Source: Serilophus lunatus
Taxonomy: Eukaryota; Chordata; Aves; Passeriformes; Eurylaimidae
Length of the DNA: 64,000 nucleotides
Assembly: GCA_013399895.1 (NCBI GenBank)
Contig: VXBA01001027.1
Coordinates: forward strand, 640,303 to 704,302
Direction of reading: 5' to 3'
The position numbers were made by a program, and so were the translations under genes. Numbering within the stretch: the first letter of the stretch is position 1; each line of letters starts with the position of its first letter. Under the pieces are notes generated by a model. It did no database searches, was not told where the DNA came from, and worked only from the letters and a program-made list of their open reading frames with translations. Of the stretch, positions 29,701 through 39,415 are shown piece after piece.

Positions 29701-32700
29701 CGGGAGCAGAACTGAATCTGACCTTTGGACGGCGCTACGGGCTGGTGGGCAGGAATGGGCTGGGGAAGACCACGCTGCTGAAGATGATCGCCAGCCAGAG
29801 CCTGCGCATCCCCTCACACATCAGCATCCTGCACGTGGAGCAGGAGGTGGCAGGGGATGAGACGCCTGCGCTGCAGAGTGTCCTGGAGTGCGACATCACT
29901 CGTGAGAGCCTGCTGCAGGAGGAGAGGGACCTGACAGCCAAGATTAATGCTGGAAGGTGAGGTTTGCCACTGGATTTCCAGCCCTTCTGTGGTCTCTTTG
30001 CCGTGAGATCTTGTTCTGAAGTCTCTTCTTTCCAATGAAGAGCTCTGTCAGAATTGGCTGCATCTTGCCCAGCTTTGTCCTGCCTGGGGAGATCAGCCTC
30101 CCCCAGCACTCAAACCCTGACCTGGTGAGTCACACACATTTCTCTTTGTTGTGCTCAAGGGGAGAAGGGACAGAAGGTGCCAGACTATCAGAGATCTACA
30201 CGAAGCTGGAGGAGATTGAGGCAGACAAGGCCCCAGCGAGGTGAGACACCCCTGTGGGCATCACTGTCTATTGGCATGGCCAGAGCTGCACAGTAGTTTG
30301 GGATATGGAAGGGTGATGCTGTGGCCCTGGGATGCAGCGTGTGGGAATGGGACTTTCCCTACTTTTTATCTCTTCTCTGTCACAGTTCTGCTGAGGTAGG
30401 AGTAGTTGAGCTTCCTCCTGAAGGTGGAGGGATTTTTTTTTTGTTCCAAATGGCTTGCTTTGTTGCTGCTGATTGTCTTGGACCTCTCTAGGTTCTTGGT
30501 GTCTGGGGAATGTTTTAGGGATGTTGGTGATAGTGAGACTCTTCCTGGCCAAAGAACTGAAAACTCCTTGCAAATCTCATGGGACTTCATGTGGATGCTG
30601 TGCCCTGCTGTGCTGCGTTTCCCAGCCAAGTGCTGCTCTTGAGTGTGCAGGGTAGTTTTCCTGCCCCAGGATGGCTTCAAGTGTGCAGCAGAGTTCCCTT
30701 GGTAACTGTGGGTCTGAGAACTCAGGCTGTGCTCTGCTGTTAGATGCTGTAGCTGAATTCCAGTTCTTTCCCCTTTTCTCCAGGGCATCCGTTATTCTTG
30801 CTGGGCTCGGCTTTAATGCAAAAATGCAACAACAGACAACCAAGTAAGTTTCCAAACTTTGGGCATTGAGGCAGAAATGGATCTGGGGAGATATTCCAAG
30901 TGAGCCCCCAAGCACTCCTGTGGCTGTAAGGAAGAATGAGGGTCTATCCTTGCCCATCCAATGTAGTCTCTTGCCCTGGAGATGCCAAACCACCTTCCTG
31001 TTGAACTGCTGATCTTGTTCTGTGCCCAAGATATCTGCTGGGACAAGCTGCCTCTGGATGACAGCAGAGCCAAAAGAACCATGGGGGATCAGGGAGCCAG
31101 GCAGGCAGACAAACACAGAGTGATTCTGCATTGAACAGTAACCCCTCTCTGCATCCTCTTCTCTCCTCAGAGAGTTTTCTGGAGGCTGGAGAATGAGACT
31201 GGCCTTAGCCAGAGCCCTCTTTGCCAGGTTGGTGTCCAGGCCTTCAAGCTGTGGGGTTAAGCCTCCTTGCTGTCAATGTTGCCTGGCACAGGGGGGCTGC
31301 CTGGAGTCCTCTCAACTCAGGCTCTCAGGGTGGGGAAGGCACTGGAGGCATTGCAGCTCTGTGTGTGCAGTGAGACACTGCACTGACCCTGTGCTCTTTC
31401 TGCTTCTGATACCGATGTCTTGTTTTCCCTAGGCCAGATCTCCTTCTGCTGGATGGTAAGTCGATACTGCACGTCCACTCTGACGCAGCTGCAGGGCCTG
31501 CCTTTGCCCTTGCTGAGGCTGGGAACATGCCATGGCCTTTAGCTACCTGCTTAAAATAGCTACATGTGATGGGATGGGCTGGCAGAGTGGTTGGTGCTGC
31601 CCTGGCACAGGGAAGTGTTCTTGGGCAGCCACTCTCAGTGCTTTCAGCAGAGCCCTACCCCATGCCTCAGCCAGGTGTTTTGTGTGTGATCCTGCCCCAG
31701 GTGTTACTCCCTTTCCCTCACTGGTCCCTAGTGTGCACCCTGGCTGCCAGTTCATGCTGGAGGGAGTCCCTTCACTCCAGGGGTTGTGAACCCCAACCTT
31801 GGTTGGACTTCTGAGTGAGATGCTACTGTGGGGCACCAGCATGTGGGTACCGATATGGGGTGATGGGATCATCTGTGCCTGAGCCTCAGTGCTCATGCCC
31901 ACACCCTGTCACACCCTTCCCCTGGGCTAGATGGACGGTCCCCACTCAGGCTCTTATTCTCCTAAACACCAGTCACCTTTTCTCTGGAAGAAAAAGCATA
32001 ATTCAGCCATCCCCATCCCTCCTGACCTCAGTGCTTCTTTGCCTTCCTTCAGAACCAACAAACATGCTGGATGTGAGGGCTATTTTGTGGCTGGAGACCT
32101 ACCTGCAGGTACGAGTGACCCTGATACAAAGCAAGAGTGAGGAATGAAGACATCCTCCAGGCTGGTGTCTCACCTTGCTGGGTGGTGGGACCAACTCCTG
32201 TGCTCTGGCTTGATGGTGCTCAGGCTTCCCTCTTGCTGTGTCCTCCAGACCTGGCAGTCGACCATCCTCGTGGTGTCCCATGACAGGAACTTCCTGAACG
32301 CGGTGGCCACGGACATCATCCACTTGCATTCGCAGCGGCTGGACATGTACCGTGGGGACTTTGAGAACTTCATGAAGACCAAGGAGGAGAGGTTGAAGAA
32401 CCAGCAGCGAGAGTATGAAGCCCAGCAGCAGTACCGTGAGCACATCCAGGTACTGGGAGAAGCCAGTAGAGCTGGGACATTCTTCTCCCAGCCTTGTGCC
32501 TTTCTCTCTGCTTCTGGACCTGTGGTGGTGTTGCTGCAGGAGGTTTGGCAGTAGACTGGTGCTGAAGAGGACTTTAGGACTCTCTGATGCTTTCCTCTCT
32601 TGCAGGTTTTCATTGACCGCTTTCGCTACAATGCCAACCGGGCGTCCCAAGTCCAGAGCAAGATCAAGCTGTTGGATAAGCTGTGAGTGCCCATTCTGCT

Positions 32701-35700
32701 CCTCTCTGGAGGAGGGGAAAGGGCAGTGCTCATGGGAAGAAATGGAGGTTCCCAGGGTGCCTGGAAGATATATATGAGGTTTGGGCTTTGGGTGCTTGTC
32801 TGTGGTCTAGAGGCTTTGGCTAGGATGAGGTGTCACAGAACTGAAGACTCTGCCTGGGCTTCTGGTGTGGGAGCAGACTTGCATTCAAGGCACCTTGGTC
32901 ATGTGTCTCCTCTTCTTGCAGGCCAAAGCTGAAACCTGTGGACAAGGAATCTGAGGTGATAATGAAGTAAGTGCCACCTGAGCTCTTGCTTGGAGGGCAC
33001 TGGCTCTGTTTCTGACTTGAACTTCTCCTGGGTCTTGTCCCAGCTGGGACAATCATGCCTTCACGTGGGCCAGCTTTCTGACAGGGAGCTCAGACAGGCC
33101 CCTGCATTCAGTTTGGTTCCTTCCTGGGGCCAAGGTTACAGGTCTTTGTTGTCTTCTTGTGGCCATCCTTCCCAGAGGCCCTGCATGGTAGGGAGACCTT
33201 CTTGTCACCTGAGAGGTTGTGGAGGTTGTCCTGGGAGGGCTAGGAATAGGGTTATTTGATGTTCCTGGCCATCTCTCATCTCTTACGATCTTCCCAGATT
33301 CCCCGATGGCTTTGAGAAGTTCTCCCCTCCAATCCTGCAGCTTGATGAAGTAGACTTCTATTACGAGCCAAGTCACTACATCTTCCGTTCCCTCTCCGTC
33401 TCTGTTGACCTGGAGTCCCGTATCTGTGTGGTATGTGGGATTGCGGGATAATGGCAGCTACGAGGGACCTTGAGAGGTTCCTGCTCATAGCAGGGACAGC
33501 TTTGATGTTAGGTCAGGTTGCTCAGGTCCCTGTCCAGTTGCATTCTGGAGGTGTCCAGGGACATTTTTCCATATACCTGTTAGAATTTGTGATTTATGGC
33601 CATTTTCCTTCATCCTTTCACTGAATGCCTCTGAGGAGAGACTGGGTCCGTCTTCCCTGTAATTCTCTGTTAGCTGACAGCAGCATGTAGTGGGAACTCG
33701 TGCTACATTGGATGGGGCAGGTAGAGATGCTGTGTGCTTGCAAATGAGGCTAGGACCAGAAAAGTCTTAGGCTGGAGGGTTGGGGAGGGAACATCTGTCA
33801 TTGCTGCCTGTGTTGCTTGTCCATGATAGAAATGCAGCTTCCTGATAGCCAGTCACTGGTTATGCTCCCATCCTGCTCATTATTTGTGAGAGCTGAAATT
33901 CCCTCATCACTGCCCTGCCCCTCTCTTTAGTATTTTCATGGGTTTCACATCCTACAATGCTGCTGCTGCTTCTTTAGGTTGGGGAAAACGGAGCTGGCAA
34001 GTCGACCATGCTAAAGATCTTAATGGGGGAGCTGGCACCAGTCAGAGGGATCAGACATGCCCACAGGTACCTACCTGGGAGGAAGGGCTGGGGAGGGCTG
34101 CGAGGAATGGTGCAGCTGGAGGGCTCCTGGGTTGTGCTTTGGAGCAATAGCTGCCTGAGTGACGGGAATGGGTCCAGCACACCCCCATGTGTCCCTCCCT
34201 TTGGTAGCTGCAGCTGTGAGTGCTGTGGTTGCAAGGCCTGGTACCAGCTCCCAATCCTTCTCTTTCTGCAGAAACCTAAAGATTGGTTATTTCAGCCAGC
34301 ACCATGTGGATCAACTGGACTTGAACATTAGTGCTGTAGAGTTACTGGCAAGAAAGTTCCCTGGTGAGTTTTGGAGATCCCTGCAAACCACCTTCTTGGG
34401 CAAGAATTGCCTGAAAGTGTTGCTGAATTCCTCCCCCATTGTGCTGGTCTGGCACAGGCTGCCCAGTTTGGTGCCCACTGAGCTCATGGTGCTGAGGGCC
34501 CTGTGTCACACCAGGTGTGCCATAGCTGTGTTGTGACATGATCCTGCAGGGAAGACAGAGGAGGAATACCGGCATCAGCTGGGGAGCTACGGCGTCTCGG
34601 GGGAGCTGGCCGTGCGTCCTGTGGCCAGTCTGTCCGGGGGGCAGAAGAGTCGTGTGGCCTTTGCCCAGATGACAATGCCCTGGTAATTTTCTCCCTAATG
34701 CTGTTAATTTTTGCATGGCTTCATCCCTGGAACCTGCTTCACTGGGAGCTAGGCAGGCCTCCAGGGACTTTCTGCTACTCCATGGAAACCTTGTTCTTGG
34801 GGGTTTTTGTGGGAGGGAGGTTGTCACCCTGGGGGAACTATGGAAGGAGGCAGGTGGTTTTCTCCCGCTACTTTGGGCTCAGGGATAAGAGAGGTTCCTC
34901 CCTGGAGCTCGGCAACACTGATCCTGGGGCCAGGCACATGCCAGTGTCAGTGGCTCTGAGCAGTAGTTGGGTGTGGACACAGCCTGAGCCGAGTGTATCC
35001 TCAGAGCTGTCTTCTCTTCCAGTCCAAACTTTTACATCCTGGATGAGCCGACAAATCACCTGGACATGGAGACCATCGAGGCACTGGCAAAGGCACTGAA
35101 TAAATTTCGGGTAAGGCTTCCCCAACATAATCTCCTATTTTTCTAACACTTCCTGCAGCCTCCAGCTCAAGTTACTTGGTATCTCAGCCAGAGGTGATGG
35201 TCAATACCAGTGGAGACTTCAAGTCTAGGACAGATTTTGGGAAATCAGTCACGTTTCTGCCTTAGCTCTCCTTCCTGATAGTTTGTTTTACTTTCTGGCT
35301 TTGGCTAGGAGTAGCTGAGAGAGACAACAGTAGCCCACAGAGTACCTTGTCTTCCATCCTGACCAGTCACCTACACTCTGTGACTTCTCACGTGCTGTGT
35401 GCAGCTCTCAGCCTTGCCCTTGGGGCCACTCAGGTCTTTCTTAGACACGTTTTATGGCTGATCTCCAAAGACTCAGCCTCCAGATACCACTGTGATCACT
35501 TTGGATCTCAGTTGTTGTTGATCAGGTTGGAGTGGTTTTCCTGTGAAAGAGAAGCTTAGCTGAGGTTGCTTGTGGCCTTACGCAGACACCTTTTCACTGT
35601 TACTGACTTTGCATGGGTTCTCCATCCCTGAAGCTGTTGGAGACCTGGAGAGCCAGTAACAAATCTTGCACTTGCCTTCCAAGAGTGGAGACTAAATATG

Positions 35701-36075
35701 TTTCTGCTACACATGCCTCCTCTACATGTGATCTGCCTGTCTCCCTGAAGGAAGGGGGACTGTCCCTGCCAGTGAAATACTGTTCCATTTTCCCTGAAGC
35801 AGATGGAAACCTGAACTGCTGGGCAGAGACTGGTCACAGGGGCACAGGATCTCCATTCCACCAACCCTAGGTTGTGCTTCACCAAGTTCCCATTCTTCCC
35901 CCTTGTGTGTTGACAGGGTGGTATAATCCTGGTGTCCCACGATGAGCGCTTCATCCGCCTGGTGTGCCATGAGCTGTGGGTGTGTGAGAACGCCACCGTG
36001 ACCCGCATCGAGGGTGGCTTTGACCAGTACAGAGACATCCTGAAGGAGCAGTTCCGGAAGGAGGGTTTCCTATAA
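26540..36075 (+). CDS. ABCF3: ATP-binding cassette sub-family F member 3, complete, 21 coding exons
   Basis: A soluble twin-cassette ABC ATPase without membrane segments; ABC-F relatives act on ribosomes and stress signalling, and the exact role of ABCF3 is unsettled. Exons: 26540-26612, 26732-26879, 26952-27031, 27317-27372, 29081-29178, 29294-29416, 29690-29956, 30160-30240, 30784-30843, 31171-31227, 31433-31455, 32053-32108, 32249-32449, 32606-32682, 32922-32966, 33298-33430, 33978-34066, 34272-34363, 34550-34682, 35023-35110, 35917-36075. They join into 712 codons (human about 709). First cassette: Walker A GRNGLGKT (213-220), signature SGGWR (332), Walker B LLLLDE (351-356) split over two exons, H-loop VSHDRN. 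Second: Walker A GENGAGKST (528-536), signature SGGQ (615-618), Walker B YILDE (635-639), H-loop SHDE (667-670). The start MASCADILRSEFP matches the family N terminus. All catalytic motifs are intact. Confidence 0.97.
31433..31455 (+). other. ABCF3: ABCF3 23-nt exon carrying Walker B
   Basis: This tiny exon, between cctag (31432) and gtaagt (31456), encodes PDLLLLD and completes Arg348 and Glu356 with its neighbours. The catalytic Glu356 codon is split by the next intron. Its length is not a multiple of three, so skipping would shift the frame. Confidence 0.9.
33445..33600 (-). repeat. Degenerate CR1 LINE 3' fragment in an ABCF3 intron
   Basis: Read on the plus strand, the segment contains gggaccttgagaggttc, an agcagggacagct-like stretch and caggttgctcagg...ctgtccag. 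These resemble the antisense of the CR1 3' region. It is diverged and lacks clear ends, so the assignment is tentative. Confidence 0.5.
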
Positions 36076-36830
36076 GGGAGGCAGGAGCCGGACTGCGCCG
36101 GGGGCTGGAGGGCAAAGCTCGGCCACCTCGGCATCCATCCCAACTGTGCCTGGCAGAGCGCCGAGGACGCTGCTGCCCACGTGGACTGTCAGCCATGCCA
36201 TCAAACTGCCACCTGAACTGCTCTCCCCTCCTGGGGCCGGGCGGAAGCATGGCGCTGGAGCAGGAGCCCGGTGCTGTGCGTGGCCAGGGGCATGCCAGGG
36301 ACTCTGCCACCGGCCAGGACTGTCCCTGCCACTGGGCACACTGGGAAGGCTGTGCCTGGAGCTGCTGCTCTGCCGTGAGGAGGGAAAGTGATGTCACATC
36401 CTGACCCCTGGTTTAATTCCATGTTCTGGAGGGTAGGAGAGGAGCTGTTCTCCGTCTTTCTTTGCTTCACCCTCTGCCTTTCTCTTATTTGTTTTTTTGT
36501 TTAACTGCCTGAACACTAGTCCGGCTCCATCACATGCCACTGTCCTCCCTTGCTGCCTTGGAGGGAAATGAGGCCTTTGCTGCTAAGAGTGACCCCTGCC
36601 TCTTCCTCAGCCCCCTGACGCTGGGGGGCTCGCTTGCGTCTGTAGTGCTGAGGGAGCCAGAGCCTGGTTCAGCCAGGCCTTGCTCCCTGTTCCTTTCCCT
36701 GTGCTGCTGCCAGTACTGCCTCGCTGCCTGCCTTGCCTTCGAACCAGCCCGGGGGTGGACTGTCCAGCATCCCTCCCTGCCCACTCACACAGAGGTTGTG
36801 GTGTAAATAAACCCAAGATGTAGTGGGTGC
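36076..36830 (+). other. ABCF3: ABCF3 3' UTR
   Basis: About 750 nt of GC-rich non-coding sequence from the TAA stop to just beyond AATAAA at 36806-36811. Confidence 0.75.
36806..36811 (+). terminator. ABCF3: Poly(A) signal of ABCF3
   Basis: Canonical AATAAA within gtgtaaataaaccc, followed by a GT-containing stretch (tagtgggtgc). It is the first clear signal after the stop codon. Confidence 0.75.
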
Positions 36831-37249
36831 AACACTTTCCTTTCCTTGGGGAGCTCTGGGGCTTCATTTGGCAGGGGATGTGGGGGGGGTTGTCTTTTTG
36901 CTGCTCCAGGCACAACATGGGGGGAGATGCTTTCCAGATAGTTCTCTCCAAATTAAATGGCAGCTGTGCGGTGCAGGGGAGGCCACTACATGGGGTGGGT
37001 TGTGTGGAGCTGTGCCCGTGTCCTGCTGGGTATTGGGATGCCACGGGCCACCTTGAAGAGCAAAGAGCTGGGGCAAAGCTGAGGTCTGGTTTCATCTCTG
37101 AAGGTACAGGATCCAGTTGTAGTTTGGGGTCTGTGGGAAACAGGCTGAGGGTGTGCAGGAGGAGGGGACAAAGCTTTAAACTAGATTTAGCAGGTTAGGA
37201 TATGTACTGCTGAGTGTCAGAGAGGAGCCAGGCAACACCAACACTTGAG
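36831..37249. other. Intergenic, nothing recognised
   Basis: Sequence between the ABCF3 poly(A) site and the CR1 cluster. It is G-rich in places; I see no gene, RNA or repeat signature in it. Confidence 0.5.
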
Positions 37250-37685
37250 GAAGCAACTGGCTAATACCTCTAAATTGTCACGAAGGAATTCTTAGGGAGG
37301 GTTTCTTCCAAAAGGTGAAGAGGCTGATAGCCCAGCTGAAGTATCTCTGCACCAATGCATGCAGCATGGGTAGCAAGCAAGAGGAGTTGAAAACAGTGAT
37401 GCAATTAGAAAGCTATGACCTAATTGCTACCACAAAAACATGGTAGGATGCATCACACAACTGGAACACTGCAATGGAGGGCTGCAAGCTTTCAGAAGAG
37501 AGACTGGGAAGGAGGGCTCTATGTTAAGGAAGGGGCAGATTGTGAAGAGCTGCCTCTGAGTAACAGCCATGAACAGGTCAAGACTCCATGGGTAAAAAGC
37601 AAGGGACACCCTATTGTCAGGGTCTACTACAGGCTACCTGATCAGGGGGAGCCTGCTGCTGAGGCTGCCTTGCTTCAGATATGGG
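37250..37685 (+). mobile_element. CR1 LINE fragment, ORF2 endonuclease region, sense
   Basis: Broken plus-strand frames resemble the CR1 ORF2 endonuclease. Recognisable strings include LYVKEGADCEELPLSNSHEQ and VRVYYRLPDQGEPA, preceded by a diverged stretch reading like 'TNACSMGSKQEEL'. A TAG interrupts at ATTTKTW* and frameshifts are present, so it is a dead copy. It abuts a CR1 reverse-transcriptase piece in the opposite orientation. Confidence 0.85.
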
Positions 37686-37689
37686 GGCT

Positions 37690-38510
37690 GTCGTCGGCAG
37701 GCTTGGTGTACCTTAGAGTTCTGCATCCAATCTGTTTACGAAGGTGTTGAAGAGCACTGGCCTTAAAATTAAGCTCTGGGGAACCCCATGAGTGACCAGT
37801 TGCCAGTTTGATGTCACTCCACTCACCTGTTGTGCCCAATCCATTAGACCCTTGCTCACCCAATGTGTAACATGTTTATCCAGCTGTATGCTGGACATTT
37901 TGTCTAGAAGAATCCTTGGAGAGGTATCTAAAGCTTTACTGAAATACAAATAAGTTACATCCTTTTGTATCAAGAATTCCTTTGATCAACGACATAGGTC
38001 ACTTTGTCCTAAAAGGAAATAAAGTTTCTCAAGTGTGACTTTCCCCTCATGAACTTGAGCTGGCTGTGACCCATGCCTGCATTGTCCTTCAGGTGTATTT
38101 CGGTAGCTCTCAGAATAATCTCCATACTTTTATCAAGCACTGAAATGTGACTGACAGGCCTTTAGTGACCAGGATCATCTCTGTTGCCTTTCTTGAAAAC
38201 TTGGACCTCTCCAACTTCCCATGGTGATTCAAAAATCATGGAAAGAGGTCTCATGATGACATCCACCAGCTCCTTGAGTACTCTTGGATGAATCCCATAA
38301 GGCCCTGTAGGCCATCCCTGTAAAGGGATCCAGCTGAAGCAGCAGACAGGAGTTCAGGGCTGACTGCAAGGTTATCATTCTCACAGTCATGGTCCTCCAG
38401 CCCAAGGACTCCCAGAGACAACCCCTGGTGCTGAAGATTGAACTGAAGAAAGTGTAAAACATCTCTGTCTTATCTATGTCCCTGCTGATGGGGTGCCTAT
38501 CCTCACCCAA
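37690..38510 (-). mobile_element. CR1 LINE fragment, reverse transcriptase region, antisense
   Basis: The minus strand reads as the early and middle CR1 reverse transcriptase in order. It has a KTEMFYTFFSSIF segment near 38440, a YLYFSKALDTSPRILLDKM segment near 37930, and VTHGVPQSLILRPVLFN near 37750. The usual YADD-type catalytic block is not reached. Stops and frameshifts break it up. Its orientation is opposite to the CR1 pieces on both sides. Confidence 0.85.
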
Positions 38511-38539
38511 TAATAGAAAAATATGATGTCTGGTCTGTT

Positions 38540-38755
38540 GCCATCGACATATTTTAAAAAGGAGAGGGACTTTTTACACAGGCATATAGTGCTAGGACGT
38601 CGGGGAATGGCTTCAAACTGCAAGAGGGGCATTTTAGTCTGGATATTGGGAAGAAATTCTTCCCTGGGTGTGTGGTGAGGCGCTGGCACAGGTTTCCCGG
38701 AGCAGCCGCGGATGCCCCATCCCGGGAGTTGTTCCAGGCCAGGTCGGACGCAACA
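38540..38755 (+). mobile_element. CR1 LINE fragment, C-terminal ORF2/3' end, sense
   Basis: Plus-strand sequence gagagggactttttacac...aatggcttcaaactgcaagagg...gaagaaattcttccct...gtggtgaggcgctggcac...gatgccccatcccgggag matches the CR1 ORF2 C terminus. It translates to an IGKKFFPGCVVRRWHRFPG-like string. The usual terminal octamer repeat is missing, so the copy is truncated. It lies about 400 nt upstream of the PHD gene start codon and is CpG-rich, at the edge of that promoter. Confidence 0.85.
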
Positions 38756-39415
38756 CCCCGGTGTGGTGGGTGCCGCCCCGGCGCGCAGGGACCGTTCGAA
38801 CCGGTACTCCCCTCGAGCCCCAACATTCCTTGGGCCGCGACCCCGCGCGGGCGGGAGGCGGTTCCTCGGCACTGCCGTTGGAGGCGGCGGCGGGTCCGGA
38901 CGCGTCCAGCCCGGCTGCGCTCCGGTGTTCGGTACCGGGAGGGGCGGGCATTCACCGGCACCCACCCCCCCCGCACCGGGACGATCGGAGCGAGGCTCCG
39001 CCTCCGCCTTCCCCGCCACCAGGTGGTCCCGCCCCTGCGGCCGGGGCGGTGCTCGAGCCTCGCTCCCACCGGCGGCGGGCACCGCACCGCACCGCACCGG
39101 GACTGCTACCGGCACCGGGACCGCTACCGCCACCGGGACCGCTACCGGCACCGGCATGAACGCCGGTGGGCAGCCGGCGGAGCCCTGCCCCCGCGGCGGG
39201 CCGTGCTCGGCGGGGAGTAGCCCCGTGCCCAGCCCCGCGTCCCCGGCGCCCGAGGAGGTGAGCGGGGCGGTGGGGAGCGGATCGTGGTGGTGGGCGGCCG
39301 TATGCTGGGGATCGGGGGTGCGGGGTCGCCGCGGGATGCGGGAGTGCCCGCAGGAGTGGGAGGAGGGTCATCTGTGAGTGCGTGTGCGTGGGGAAGGTGG
39401 GCTTGTGTGACTGTG
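38756..39415 (+). promoter_or_regulatory. CpG-rich promoter/5' region of the PHD-finger gene
   Basis: Dense CpG and GC content from the CR1 remnant through exon 1 to the assembly gap. No TATA box seen. It includes an 18-bp triplicated repeat touching the start codon. Confidence 0.6.
39101..39154 (+). repeat. Three-copy 18-bp tandem repeat abutting the start codon
   Basis: Units at 39101-39118, 39119-39136 and 39137-39154 follow the pattern gaccgctaccggcaccgg with one or two mismatches. An accgc pentamer run precedes them at 39081-39098. One base separates the last unit from the ATG at 39156. The unit is a multiple of three and the frame upstream is open, so copy-number change would not shift the frame if translation began upstream. 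Confidence 0.85.
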
